Shown here: positions 52,494 to 61,575 of the stretch, piece by piece | How positions within the stretch are numbered: position 1 is the stretch's first letter | Layout: each line of letters starts with the position of its first letter | DNA from: Paraburkholderia bryophila | Lineage (GTDB): Bacteria > Pseudomonadota > Gammaproteobacteria > Burkholderiales > Burkholderiaceae | Direction of reading: 5' to 3' | Assembly (NCBI RefSeq): GCF_003269035.1 | Contig: NZ_QLTK01000033.1 | Location: forward strand, 1-64,000 | Length of the DNA stretch: 64,000 nt | Program-made: the position numbers and the translations under genes | Notes under the pieces: generated by a model | The model's database searches: none | The model's input: only the letters and a program-made list of their open reading frames with translations | What the model was told of the DNA's origin: nothing

Positions 52494-52753
52494 TGGCCAA
52501 ACAACATCCGCCCTATGCTGTCGTGCTGACTTATAACGAGGATCTGCAGCAGTTAATCGTGCATACCGTCGATCCGAGAAAACTCGCCCCGCTTGTCGCA
52601 GGGAGGATGGGCGTGGTTATGGCTGATGAGGACGATTTCAAACTTGATGACGAATTTGCCCGACAGCTTGGAATCGGAATGCTGAATACCATCGCGTTGG
52701 GTCAGCCTGCGATCAAGTTGTACATGACGGCCACGCAGCATCCGATCGATTGA
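52493..52753 (+). CDS. Small hypothetical protein at the end of the immunity array
   Basis: An 86-residue acidic protein (KQHPPYAVVLTYNEDLQQL, GVVMADEDDFKLDDEFA). Its ATG overlaps the TGA of the truncated paralogue (TGATG), and AGAGG lies 6 bases before it. It is unrelated to the paralogues by eye and could be an antitoxin of another type. No function can be assigned. Confidence 0.6.
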   Translation: MAKQHPPYAVVLTYNEDLQQLIVHTVDPRKLAPLVAGRMGVVMADEDDFKLDDEFARQLGIGMLNTIALGQPAIKLYMTATQHPID

Positions 52754-52763
52754 CCCTAGCGTC

Positions 52764-52838
52764 GCAATTCGTGTCGCCGTCGCTCGGGACGGTGACACGA
52801 ATTGCCTGATGGCCTGTCGTTAACGGCCATCGGGCAAT
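52764..52838. repeat. Two overlapping, mutually exclusive hairpins
   Basis: Hairpin A has an 18-bp stem with one mismatch, with arms 52764-52781 and 52788-52805 and a 6-base loop. Hairpin B has arms 52801-52814 (ATTGCCTGATGGCC) and 52825-52838 with a 10-base loop and one mismatch. They share 52801-52805, so both cannot form together. No T-run follows either. They end the array transcript 11 bases after the stop at 52753. Confidence 0.65.
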
Positions 52839-53029
52839 GGAGGGTCGGAAATCCCACGGGAGACTGCCCGCTTATCGGAAATGCGTACTTCGTCGTTTTA
52901 GCCGCTGCCAGGAGCGAGGCGTGGTGTTGAGCAGGAGCGGGCAGTGCGAGCGAAGCACTAAACCCGCAACGCCCAGGCCCACCACCGCACCTTCCCCACA
53001 AAACCCAACCCCATCAACAACTTGCCCTT

Positions 53030-53077
53030 GTTGCCGGAACGTTATCCACAGCCTTGCAAACATTTTCTGTGGACAAC
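53030..53077 (+). repeat. 48-bp element, right copy (TTATCCACAG-N15-CTGTGGACAA)
   Basis: Same orientation, same 15-base spacer and 36/48 identities with the copy at 48428-48475. The arms TTATCCACAG (53042-53051) and CTGTGGACAA (53067-53076) form a dyad with one mismatch. Together the two copies bracket the YD-repeat gene and its immunity array. Confidence 0.7.
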
Positions 53078-53111
53078 TCTCTTGCAGAACTCCGACGCCA
53101 GCCAGCCGCCT

Positions 53112-55076
53112 TCAAACGCTCCGACTTCTAAACGCCCAATTGAATATCCGCCGAGTTTGCTGAACCGGCTGCGTCAACCGATCGAACAACTGCGCGACCG
53201 CGCCATCGAGTTGAGCGAGTGCTGGCGCTGCATCCGGATCGACATCGAGCGCCGCAACCGACGCTTCATGCTTTTCCACCCCGCTCAACGCAGAACCCGC
53301 ACCGCTATACCGCGCAATCAACGAATCCAGCCGCGCCACGATCGATTCCACGTGCGCCGCTCCAACTTCCGCAGCATTAAGCGCAACACCTTCCGACACC
53401 GCATCGCCGCGCCGCGACGAATCACTCAACACCCGCGCCCAATGCAGACAGCAAAGCAGCGAACCGGTAGCCAGCTCAACATCGGGATTCCACACCACAA
53501 CGCGTTGCGTTTGCAGCGGTTTCAACGCGACCCGCAGATCATGCCAACTACGATCGAGCTTACGCATCGCCGAAGTCGCATCTGAAGTTGCATCCGCAGT
53601 ACCGTGACCACGAGCCCGCGAATAACCCGCCACCCGCACCACCTCCCGCAAAGCCGCAAGCACCGCCCCAAGTCTCGCTTCGACATGCCGCGTCGCCGCA
53701 AGCGGCATCATCAACATCGCGACTGCGAACGACACGAGGCACCCCACCAGCACCTCTTCGATCCGCAGCTCGGCCAGCGGCCCCATCGCGAAGCCCAGCT
53801 CGCCATAAACCAGCCCAACGAGCACGGTGATAAAAAACACGCCCGGCGCATACGCATTCAGAATGAAGTAAGCCCAGCCGAAAACGCACAACACCATCGC
53901 CGCCACCAGCAACCCAGGCGAGCCATGCAACGGCGCAACCAGCAGCACGCTGACCAACGCACCGGCCAGCGTGCCCACGAGCCGCTGCGCGCCGCGATAT
54001 ACCGTGTCGGCGCGCGACCGTGTGCCGAGGAACACGACGAACGTCGTGATCACCGCCCAGAACCATCGCTCGGGAGACAGCGAGTGGCCGATCAGCATCG
54101 CGAGAAATGCGGCGGTCGTCGCGCGCGTGGCGGGGAGCCAGCAGAGCTTGGCGCGCAAATCGGCGAAACGCTGCGCAATGGACGCAGCAACGCGAACCTC
54201 AACATCAAGGCCTCCGCCTGAAGCCAACAACCCCGCCTCATTTCCCACACGCCCTCGCTGCGCCATCTCCCGTAGCCGCCCAACCGCATGCCGCAATACT
54301 CCCGCGCTCGCCTGCGCTCCACCCGAACCCGAACCAGGCCCCGCAGCAAACGCATGCTGCCCAGCCGCGACTTCCACTTCGACGATCCGCTCGCGAACCG
54401 TCTCGGCATCCGGCGGATTCAGCAGCGCCAGTTGCTCCTCAAGCGACAGCGCCGCTTCATTCAACGACGACAGATTCGCCGCCCCCGGCGCATGCAGCAG
54501 ACGCGTCGCACGCAACGTCACCGTATGCACAGCCAACCGGAAACTCGCCGCGACTCGCGTCGGCACCAGCACACGGCCGACCAGCGTCACCATCACCGGC
54601 CCCAACACGGACAACGACAGCGACATCGCGAGGTGCTGCATCGAAGGATGCAGATACAAGCCGAGGTAAAAACACACCACGCCCAGCATCGCGCAACCCA
54701 GCGCGCGCGGACCACATGCCTGACACAGCATGCCGACGAACATCACGACGAGAAAACCCGCATCGCCGGCGAGCGGATAGCGGCTTAGCACGCTCGCCAC
54801 GGCGAAACACGCGCACGAGCACAGATAAAGGCAGAAAAGGGTGCCGAACCACGCGGAGCGCCGCGCGTCGCGCACGAACAGCGGCGCGACCATCGCGAAG
54901 AGAATGGCGGGCGCGGCGAGGGTGATGGGCTGATGGCGGGACACGGTCCACGCGATGCCGGCCACGCCGGTCAGCAAGCAGGCAAGCGCAACGCGCAACG
55001 CGTTATGGAGGCGGACGAGTCCCGGGTCCGCGGCTAGCAGACGTTCGGCGACGCGCGAAAACGCGACAGCAATCAT
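53112..55076 (-). CDS. FUSC-family membrane transporter (YccS/YhfK-like)
   Basis: A 654-residue inner-membrane protein with two blocks of hydrophobic helices (about 20-170 and 325-455) separated by a soluble domain and ending in a second soluble domain, the FUSC layout. RWFWAVITTFVVFLGTRSRADT is the FUSC signature. It is a single gene without HlyD or NodT partners, unlike the operon at 29.5-35 kb, so it may work alone. Aromatic acid or similar export is likely but unproven. Confidence 0.87.
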   Translation of the reverse strand: MIAVAFSRVAERLLAADPGLVRLHNALRVALACLLTGVAGIAWTVSRHQPITLAAPAILFAMVAPLFVRDARRSAWFGTLFCLYLCSCACFAVASVLSRYPLAGDAGFLVVMFVGMLCQACGPRALGCAMLGVVCFYLGLYLHPSMQHLAMSLSLSVLGPVMVTLVGRVLVPTRVAASFRLAVHTVTLRATRLLHAPGAANLSSLNEAALSLEEQLALLNPPDAETVRERIVEVEVAAGQHAFAAGPGSGSGGAQASAGVLRHAVGRLREMAQRGRVGNEAGLLASGGGLDVEVRVAASIAQRFADLRAKLCWLPATRATTAAFLAMLIGHSLSPERWFWAVITTFVVFLGTRSRADTVYRGAQRLVGTLAGALVSVLLVAPLHGSPGLLVAAMVLCVFGWAYFILNAYAPGVFFITVLVGLVYGELGFAMGPLAELRIEEVLVGCLVSFAVAMLMMPLAATRHVEARLGAVLAALREVVRVAGYSRARGHGTADATSDATSAMRKLDRSWHDLRVALKPLQTQRVVVWNPDVELATGSLLCCLHWARVLSDSSRRGDAVSEGVALNAAEVGAAHVESIVARLDSLIARYSGAGSALSGVEKHEASVAALDVDPDAAPALAQLDGAVAQLFDRLTQPVQQTRRIFNWAFRSRSV

Positions 55077-55355
55077 GATCGATGATATCCAGGCTAAATG
55101 GCCGCCTCCGGCTTTTGGCCGATTGCGACAGGGCGGGCACGCGGCCCGCCACCTACGTATCGCCGAACTGGGCGGTCATGCCGGGATCACCGGCCAACAG
55201 CCCCATCCGACGACGGGCGATAACCCCCGAACTGGCACGCCGAAACACGCTGCAAAGGGTGGCGCAGCGCATCCGGCGGGTTCGGGTTTTCCCGGATGAT
55301 ACCTGGACAAAATGACGCTTGTCGAATTTTTGCGGCAGCGCAGCACCGCGCCGCG
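55077..55355. other. Intergenic region between FUSC and the oxygenase gene
   Basis: A gap of 279 bases. A GGCGGGCACGCGGCCCGCC dyad near 55133-55151 is the only structure seen. I see no supported gene; the FUSC promoter should lie here. Confidence 0.45.
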
Positions 55356-56087
55356 TCAGGCAGCGTCGTGAAAAATCACGCCAAGCGTATGGCGCTGGCC
55401 CGAACGCAAACGGCTCACGCCATGCCGCAGATTCACCCGGTACGGTCCGCGCGTGCCTTGCACCGGCCGATGATGCACCGCGAACACGACTGCGTCGCCT
55501 TTACGCAGCGGCACGACTTCCGCGCGCGACTGCATCCGCGGACGTTGCTCGGTCATCACGAACTCGCCGCCGGTAAAGTCCACGCCCGGCTCGGACAGCA
55601 GAATCGCCGTCTGGAGCGGGAACACGTGCTCGCCGTAAAGATCCTGGTGCAGGCAGTTGTAGTCGTCCGGTGCGTATTGAAGTATCAAGGGCGTCGGACG
55701 CGTCTGGCCGGCGGCATGGCAGCGCGCGATAAACGCGGCGTGCTCGGCCGGATAGCGGACGTCGATCCCCATCGCCTCATTCCAGCGATTCGCCACCGGC
55801 GCGAGACGCGGATACAACTCGCCGCGCAGACCCGCGATCAGCGGCGGCAGCGGATACGCAAAGTACTTGTATTCACCACGGCCGAAACCATGCCGCGCCA
55901 TCACGACACGGCTGCGATACAACCTGTCGTGTGGATACAGCGCGCTCAGCGCATCGCATTCGTCCGCACTAAGCAGATTCGGCAAGATCGCGCAGCCATG
56001 GCCGTTCAGTTCTTCTTCCACGTCGAACCAGTCGACCGCGTCGACGCGCTGCGCCAGCGAGTCAGCCTCTCTCACAATCGTATTCAT
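55356..56087 (-). CDS. 2OG-Fe(II) oxygenase (prolyl 4-hydroxylase-like)
   Basis: A 243-residue oxygenase. The iron triad is visible: HQD in NCLHQDLYGEHVFP (H-x-D) and a distal His in FAVHHRPVQGTRG, with an Arg in GPYRVNLRHGVSR placed to bind 2-oxoglutarate. GGEFVMTEQRPR is typical of the 2OG-FeII_Oxy_2 group. It is probably a protein or small-molecule hydroxylase; the substrate is unknown. It lies upstream of the FUSC gene on the same strand, but a 279-base gap argues against a common transcript. Confidence 0.85.
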   Translation of the reverse strand: MNTIVREADSLAQRVDAVDWFDVEEELNGHGCAILPNLLSADECDALSALYPHDRLYRSRVVMARHGFGRGEYKYFAYPLPPLIAGLRGELYPRLAPVANRWNEAMGIDVRYPAEHAAFIARCHAAGQTRPTPLILQYAPDDYNCLHQDLYGEHVFPLQTAILLSEPGVDFTGGEFVMTEQRPRMQSRAEVVPLRKGDAVVFAVHHRPVQGTRGPYRVNLRHGVSRLRSGQRHTLGVIFHDAA

Positions 56088-56260
56088 CAGCTATCTCCAT
56101 CCGGCATTTTTCGAGCGATGAGCGAGTGTAAGCACGCGCCGTCGGCCACGCACTCCGGCTCTTGCTCTTTCATTCGCATCCCGGCTTTGCCGGGCCCGCC
56201 CGCATCGTTCATAGTAGGACCCTCGTTCAGCGTCAACGCGGCAAAACGGAGGCTCATCGC

Positions 56261-57109
56261 ATGCCCAACTCCTCACAGAAACTCGACGACTGGCTGTTCA
56301 GGGAAGTGGTCGTCAAAGACGACATCAGCGCCTTTCCGCTCACGGCGATGTCCGCCACGCTCGACCGCGAGGAGAACGGCATCACCGTGCCGCCGCTGTG
56401 GCATTGGCTGTATTTTCTGGAAGCCGCGCGGTTTTCCGAAGTGGGGGCCGACGGTCATCCGGAGCGCGGCGGTTTTCTGCCGCCGGTGCCGTTGCAGCGT
56501 CGCATGTGGGCCGGCGGGCGTCTGACGTTTCATGCGCCGCTCAAAGTGGGGGAGCGCGCCACGCGCACGTCGACCATCGCCAATATCGAAGACAAGACGG
56601 GTCGGTCCGGCCGGCTCGTGTTCGTGACGGTGCAGCACACGATCGAAGCGGGCGGCGAACTGAAGCTGGAAGAGGAACACGACATCGTCTATCGCGATGC
56701 GCCCGAGGCAGGCGCGCGTCCGCCGCAAGCGGCGCTCGCGCCGGAAGGCGAAACGTGGAGCCGCACAATCGAAACTGACGCGGTTCTGCTGTTCCGCTAC
56801 TCGGCGCTGACCTTCAACGGCCACCGCATTCACTACGACTATCCGTATGCGACGGAGGTGGAAGGTTATCCCGGCCTGATCGTGCATGGCCCCTTGATCG
56901 CGACGCTGCTGGTGGATCTGGTGCGCCGCGCAGTGCCTGACGCGGATTCGGCGTTGCAAAGCTTCGCCTTCAAGGCGCTGCGCCCGGCTTTCGCCGGCCA
57001 ACCCTTGACGGTGTGCGGCAAGCTCGCCGCCGACGGCAAAACGGTCGAGTTGTGGGCCAAGGACCATGAAGGCTACCTGATCATGCGCGCGATGGCCGCG
57101 CTCGCCTGA
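56261..57109 (+). CDS. MaoC/hot-dog family dehydratase, mesaconyl-CoA hydratase/FAS1-like
   Basis: A 282-residue double hot-dog protein. The N-terminal half resembles the FAS1-type dehydratase domain (MSATLDREENG, LPPVPLQRRMWAGGRL); the C-terminal half has FRYSALTFNGHRIHYDYPYA (catalytic Asn/His region of hydratase 2) and EGYPGLIVHGPLIATLL. It hydrates or dehydrates a CoA thioester; the family includes mesaconyl-C4-CoA hydratase. ATG 56261 follows GGAGG. It is monocistronic here. Confidence 0.88.
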   Translation: MPNSSQKLDDWLFREVVVKDDISAFPLTAMSATLDREENGITVPPLWHWLYFLEAARFSEVGADGHPERGGFLPPVPLQRRMWAGGRLTFHAPLKVGERATRTSTIANIEDKTGRSGRLVFVTVQHTIEAGGELKLEEEHDIVYRDAPEAGARPPQAALAPEGETWSRTIETDAVLLFRYSALTFNGHRIHYDYPYATEVEGYPGLIVHGPLIATLLVDLVRRAVPDADSALQSFAFKALRPAFAGQPLTVCGKLAADGKTVELWAKDHEGYLIMRAMAALA

Positions 57110-57361
57110 AGCCCGTGCATATTTCCAATAAGAAACGAATGTGGCGGTGTGGGTGCTTTTCCCATGCGCATGCATCCGGTCGCCCGCGCTCATCGCCCAC
57201 CTGGCGAGCGGTACGCGGATTATGTGTGCGATTCATACGTGGCAAGCCTGACCGGGATTTCTCACGCTCTGCTCCGGGCAAATACGCTTGCCGCCATAAA
57301 AACCCGCGTGTATAGTTTCCGAACTTACTCTTGTTTCGCATCGGAAATTAAAGGGATTCTC

Positions 57362-58861
57362 ATGGACGCTTCCACCATCCTCGCCGACCTCGGCATTGCC
57401 CAAGCGGCGCAAGCCGGCGACATCGCGGTTCACTCACCGATTACCGGCGAGCTCATTGGCCGCGTGGCCAGCAACACGGTGGCGGAAGTCGACACGGCCC
57501 TCGCCCAGGCGCAAGCGGCGTACACCGCGTGGCGCAACGTACCGGCGCCGCGCCGCGGCGAACTGGTGCGTCTGCTCGGCAACCGTCTGCGCGAAAAGAA
57601 GCAGGCGCTCGGCAGCATCATCACGCTCGAAACCGGCAAGATCCTCCAGGAAGGCATGGGCGAAGTGCAGGAAATGATCGACATCTGCGATTTCGCGGTT
57701 GGTCTGTCGCGTCAGTTGTATGGCCTGACGATCGCATCGGAGCGCCCGGGCCATCGCATGGCGGAAACGTGGCATCCCATGGGCACCTGCGTGGTGATCT
57801 CGGCGTTCAATTTCCCGGCTGCCGTGTGGTCGTGGAATGCGGCGCTCGCGCTGGTCTGCGGCAACGCGGTGATCTGGAAACCGTCGGAAAAAACGCCGCT
57901 TACCGCACTCGCCGTCAATCAGATTCTGATCGAAGCACTGCAGGAGTTCGGCGACGCGCCGGCCGGCCTGACCGCCTTGATCAACGGCGGTCGCGACGTC
58001 GGCGCGAAGCTGGTGGCCGATCCGCGCGCGTCGATCGTCAGCGCGACGGGCAGCACGGAAATGGGCCGCACGGTCGGCGTGGAAGTGGCCAAGCGCTTCG
58101 GCCGCTCGCTGCTTGAACTCGGTGGCAATAACGCGGGCATCGTCACGCAAACGGCGGATCACGAACTCGCCATGCGCGGCATCCTGTTCTCGGCGGTGGG
58201 TACGGCGGGGCAGCGTTGCACGTCGCTGCGCCGTCTGTTCGTACACGACAGCGTGTACGACAAAACCATCGAACGTCTGAAGCAGTTGTACAGCAAGGTG
58301 CCGCTCGGCAATCCGCTCGAAAAGGGCACGCTGATGGGGCCGCTGATCGACAGGCAGTCGTTCGCGCGCATGCAGGAAGCGTTGCAGCAGGCCACGGCTG
58401 AAGGCGGCAAGGTGTTCGGCGGCGAGCGCGTCGAGGTGAAGGGTTACGAAGGCGGCTACTACGTGCGTCCGGCGATCGTCGAAATGCCGTCGCAAACGTC
58501 GGTGGTGCTGAAGGAAACCTTCGCGCCGATTCTGTACGTGCTGCGCTACTCCGATTTCGCGGAGGCGGTCGAAGCGAATAACGCGGCCGTGCACGGTTTG
58601 TCGTCGTGCGTGTTCACGACCGATCTGCGCGAAGCTGAACGTTTCCTGTCCGACGCGGGCAGCGACTGTGGTATCGCCAACGTCAATATCGGACCGAGCG
58701 GCGCGGAAATCGGCGGCGCGTTCGGCGGCGAAAAGGAAACCGGCGGCGGCCGCGAATCGGGCTCTGACTCGTGGAAAGCCTACATGCGCCGCGCGACCAA
58801 CACGGTGAACTACTCGTCGGCGTTGCCGCTTGCGCAGGGCATCGACTTCAATATCGACTGA
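57362..58861 (+). CDS. amaB: L-aminoadipate-semialdehyde/piperideine-6-carboxylate dehydrogenase (ALDH7 type)
   Basis: A 499-residue NAD-dependent aldehyde dehydrogenase. The catalytic Cys is in GTAGQRCTSLRRLFVH and the general-base Glu in LLELGGNNAGIV, with cofactor motif FSAFNFPAAVW-like at ISAFNFPAAVWSW. FGGEKETGGGRESGSDSWKAYMRR is the ALDH7 C-terminal signature, split here. These enzymes oxidise aminoadipate semialdehyde in lysine catabolism. ATG 57362 has AAAGGGA upstream. The two genes that follow fit the same route. Confidence 0.9.
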   Translation: MDASTILADLGIAQAAQAGDIAVHSPITGELIGRVASNTVAEVDTALAQAQAAYTAWRNVPAPRRGELVRLLGNRLREKKQALGSIITLETGKILQEGMGEVQEMIDICDFAVGLSRQLYGLTIASERPGHRMAETWHPMGTCVVISAFNFPAAVWSWNAALALVCGNAVIWKPSEKTPLTALAVNQILIEALQEFGDAPAGLTALINGGRDVGAKLVADPRASIVSATGSTEMGRTVGVEVAKRFGRSLLELGGNNAGIVTQTADHELAMRGILFSAVGTAGQRCTSLRRLFVHDSVYDKTIERLKQLYSKVPLGNPLEKGTLMGPLIDRQSFARMQEALQQATAEGGKVFGGERVEVKGYEGGYYVRPAIVEMPSQTSVVLKETFAPILYVLRYSDFAEAVEANNAAVHGLSSCVFTTDLREAERFLSDAGSDCGIANVNIGPSGAEIGGAFGGEKETGGGRESGSDSWKAYMRRATNTVNYSSALPLAQGIDFNID

Positions 58862-59007
58862 TTCGGCATCGAGCCGGCACCGAGCACAGTCGGTGAGCGC
58901 AGCGGCGCATTTTCTCGCCGCTGCGGGTTTGTCCTGCATGACCCCTTCAGCAATCCGTTTGCGCCGCCCGGCGTTGTAGAGCGGCCACGTTACTCGTGGA
59001 GTAAGAC

Positions 59008-60180
59008 GTGAGTTCCAAAGTCGTTATCGTCGGCGGTGGGGTGATCGGCAGCTCGATTGCGTATTTCTTGCGGCTGTCCGACCCGACGGTCAACGTGACG
59101 GTGATCGAACGCGATCCGACTTACGCGCGCTCTTCGTCGGCGTTATCCGCAGCATCGATCCGTCAGCAATTTTCCACGCCGCTCTCCATTCAGATGTCGC
59201 TGTTCGGCATCGAGTTCCTGCGCTCGATCGGCGAGCGGCTCGAAATCGACGGCACGAAGCCGTCCATCGATCTGCACGAAGGCGGCTATCTGTTTCTCGC
59301 GACACCGGCCGGTGAAACGACGCTGCGTGAAAACCATGCGCTGCAAAAAAGTCTCGGCGCGGATATCAGTCTGCTCGACCGGAGCGAATTGCAAGCGCGC
59401 TTTCCGTGGCTTAATACGGAAGACCTCGTAGCCGGCGCGTATGGCGAAAGCGGCGAAGGTTGGTTCGACGGCTACGGTCTCGTGCAGGCGCTACGCAAAA
59501 AGGCTCAATCGCTCGGCGCGCGCTTCGTGGCGGCAGACGTCACCGCGATTCATCGCGACGGCAAACGCGTCACGCAAGTCCAAACCGCGAATGGCGAAAC
59601 CTTTCCGTGCGACGTGATCGTGAACGCCGCCGGCGCATGGTCAAGACGCGTGGCGCAAATGGTCGGCATCGACATTCCGGTGTATGCGCGCCGACGCAGT
59701 ATTTTCAATGTCACGTCGCCGGGGCAACTGGAACGGTGCCCGTTGCTGATCGATCCGAGCGGCGTGTATTTCCGCCCCGAAGGCAAATCGTTTATCTGCG
59801 GCACGTCGCCTGCGCCGGAAAACGATCCGGACGACCTGCCGCTCGACGAAGTCGATCACGCGCTTTTCGACGACGTCATCTGGCCGACGCTCGCGTACCG
59901 CGTGCCGCAATTCGAAGCCCTGCGGGTACAGAATTGCTGGTCCGGTTACTACGAATACAACGTGCTCGATCAGAACGCGATTATTGGCTATCACCCCGAC
60001 GTCGATAACTGTATTTTCGCCAACGGCTTTAGCGGTCACGGCTTGCAACAGGGTCCGGCAACCGGGCGCGGCATTAGCGAACTGATTTTGCATGGCCGTT
60101 ATACGTCGCTCGATCTGGCTTCGCTGAGTTTCACGCGAGTGCTGGAAAACCGGCCGATTGTGGAAAAGAACGTGGTGTAA
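59008..60180 (+). CDS. FAD-dependent amino-acid oxidase/dehydrogenase (DAO family)
   Basis: A 390-residue flavoprotein. The Rossmann motif VVIVGGGVIGSSIAYFL (residues 5-21) and NAAGAWSRRVAQMVG (about 206-220) are DAO-family. The C-terminus has FANGFSGHGLQQGPATGRGI (FAD). SAASIRQQFSTPLSIQMS is typical of the FOXRED1-like subgroup. It is 146 bases after the ALDH7 gene, so a pipecolate-type oxidase (AmaA-like) is a good candidate, but sarcosine or D-amino acid oxidase activity cannot be excluded. It starts at GTG 59008 with GGAG upstream. Confidence 0.82.
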   Translation: MSSKVVIVGGGVIGSSIAYFLRLSDPTVNVTVIERDPTYARSSSALSAASIRQQFSTPLSIQMSLFGIEFLRSIGERLEIDGTKPSIDLHEGGYLFLATPAGETTLRENHALQKSLGADISLLDRSELQARFPWLNTEDLVAGAYGESGEGWFDGYGLVQALRKKAQSLGARFVAADVTAIHRDGKRVTQVQTANGETFPCDVIVNAAGAWSRRVAQMVGIDIPVYARRRSIFNVTSPGQLERCPLLIDPSGVYFRPEGKSFICGTSPAPENDPDDLPLDEVDHALFDDVIWPTLAYRVPQFEALRVQNCWSGYYEYNVLDQNAIIGYHPDVDNCIFANGFSGHGLQQGPATGRGISELILHGRYTSLDLASLSFTRVLENRPIVEKNVV

Positions 60181-60378
60181 CGCCATGCATGGATGACGCA
60201 AAAGGGAAATGCGGCGGCGAGTTGATGCAAAAAGCGCAATACATGGTGCGTAGAACTCGTTTGCCGCGCATTCGGACCCTGGCCACAATTCACGCCGTTC
60301 CTCCTTCGGCAACTGTGTCGGTAACCCATTCGGCCAGCGAGCCGGAAAATTAGCCGGCCAAACCCACGGTCCGTCACC

Positions 60379-61575
60379 ATGTTCGCATTCACTCCCGCAT
60401 TCGAAGCGCCCACCGGTTCGCCGATTCGCGAGCTGTTCAAGTATCTGGCGCAGCCCGGCATGATCTCGTTTGCCGGCGGCTATCCGGCCGGCGATCTGTT
60501 CGATCGTGAGGGGCTCGACGCCGCGGCGGCGCGCGCGTCGCAACACACCACGCTGTGCCTGCAATACGGACCGACCGACGGTCTGCCGGTCCTCAAGGAA
60601 CAACTCGCGAGCCTGATGACGCGCCGCGGCACGCCGTGCGCGCCAGCGGACCTGCTGGTGACGACCGGTTCGCAGCAAGGTTTCGATCTGTTGCTACGCG
60701 TGATGGTCGCACCCGGCGACGTGGTACTGGTCGAGCAGCCTGCTTACCCGGCGACCTTGCAAGCGCTGAAGCTACAGGAGGCCGATGTAGTGACGGTGCC
60801 CGTCGATCGGGACGGTCTCGACGTCGCCGCGCTCGCCACGCTGCTCGAAGCCGGCACGCTGCGTCGCCCGCCGAAGCTGCTGTACACGGTGCCGACCTTT
60901 GCCAATCCGACCGGCGCGACCTTATCGCTCGAACGCCGCACGGCATTGTTGAAACTCGCGGCGCGCTACCGGTTCCTGGTCGTCGAGGACGACCCGTACG
61001 GCGACCTGCGTTTCCGCGGTGCCGCATTGCCCTCGCTGCTGGCCTTGAGCGCTCAGGTGCCGGGCTCACGCGACTGGGTGGTGCATTTTTCCAGCCTGTC
61101 GAAAATCGTCGCGCCGGGTTTGCGCGTGGGCTGGATGATCGCGCACGCGGAGATCTTGCGACGCTGCGTGGTGGCCAAACAGACTGTCGATCTATGCAGT
61201 TCGCCATGGACCCAGGCGATTGCCGCGGATTATCTCGCGCACGGTGCGCTGGAGCGTCATCTGCCGCGAATCGTCGAGGCGTATGCCGAGAAATGCCGCG
61301 CGCTCTGCGATGCGCTGGACACGCATCTGGCGAAGCACATCGCTTTCCATCGGCCTGCCGGCGGCATGTTCGTGTGGGCACGATTAAACAGCGGCCAGAA
61401 TGCGACGGATTATCTGCATGCCTGTATCGAACGCAACGTGATGTTCGTGCCGGGCGTTGCGTTTTATAAAGACAATATCGATCAGGCCGCGCTGCGGCTG
61501 TCATTCGCCGCACCCGGCGTCGCCGATATCGAAACCGGCGTGCGGAGAATGAAGCAGGCGCTCGATCGCGTTTGA
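60379..61575 (+). CDS. PLP-dependent aminotransferase, 2-aminoadipate-transaminase-like
   Basis: A 398-residue class I/II aminotransferase. FTPAFEAPTGSPIRELFKYL at the start and QYGPTDGLPVLKEQLA are family blocks; the PLP Lys lies in VVHFSSLSKIVAPGLRVGW (SLSK, about residue 240). The pyridoxal-binding Asp/Tyr region is VVEDDPYGDLRF. With ALDH7 and the FAD oxidase it fits lysine catabolism, moving the amino group of 2-aminoadipate. It is 198 bases after the oxidase gene and has a good terminator after it. Confidence 0.87.
   Translation: MFAFTPAFEAPTGSPIRELFKYLAQPGMISFAGGYPAGDLFDREGLDAAAARASQHTTLCLQYGPTDGLPVLKEQLASLMTRRGTPCAPADLLVTTGSQQGFDLLLRVMVAPGDVVLVEQPAYPATLQALKLQEADVVTVPVDRDGLDVAALATLLEAGTLRRPPKLLYTVPTFANPTGATLSLERRTALLKLAARYRFLVVEDDPYGDLRFRGAALPSLLALSAQVPGSRDWVVHFSSLSKIVAPGLRVGWMIAHAEILRRCVVAKQTVDLCSSPWTQAIAADYLAHGALERHLPRIVEAYAEKCRALCDALDTHLAKHIAFHRPAGGMFVWARLNSGQNATDYLHACIERNVMFVPGVAFYKDNIDQAALRLSFAAPGVADIETGVRRMKQALDRV

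Larger units (their letters stand above)
52754..53111. other. Intergenic region after the immunity array
   Basis: No gene is supported. It contains two overlapping hairpins just after the last stop, a GC-rich stretch, and the right copy of the 48-bp element. The FUSC gene on the other strand ends at 53112. Confidence 0.6.

Noticed and set aside
55082..55315. 77-codon frame between FUSC and the oxygenase
   Set aside because: Arg/Pro-rich, no homology signal, and spans a likely promoter region.
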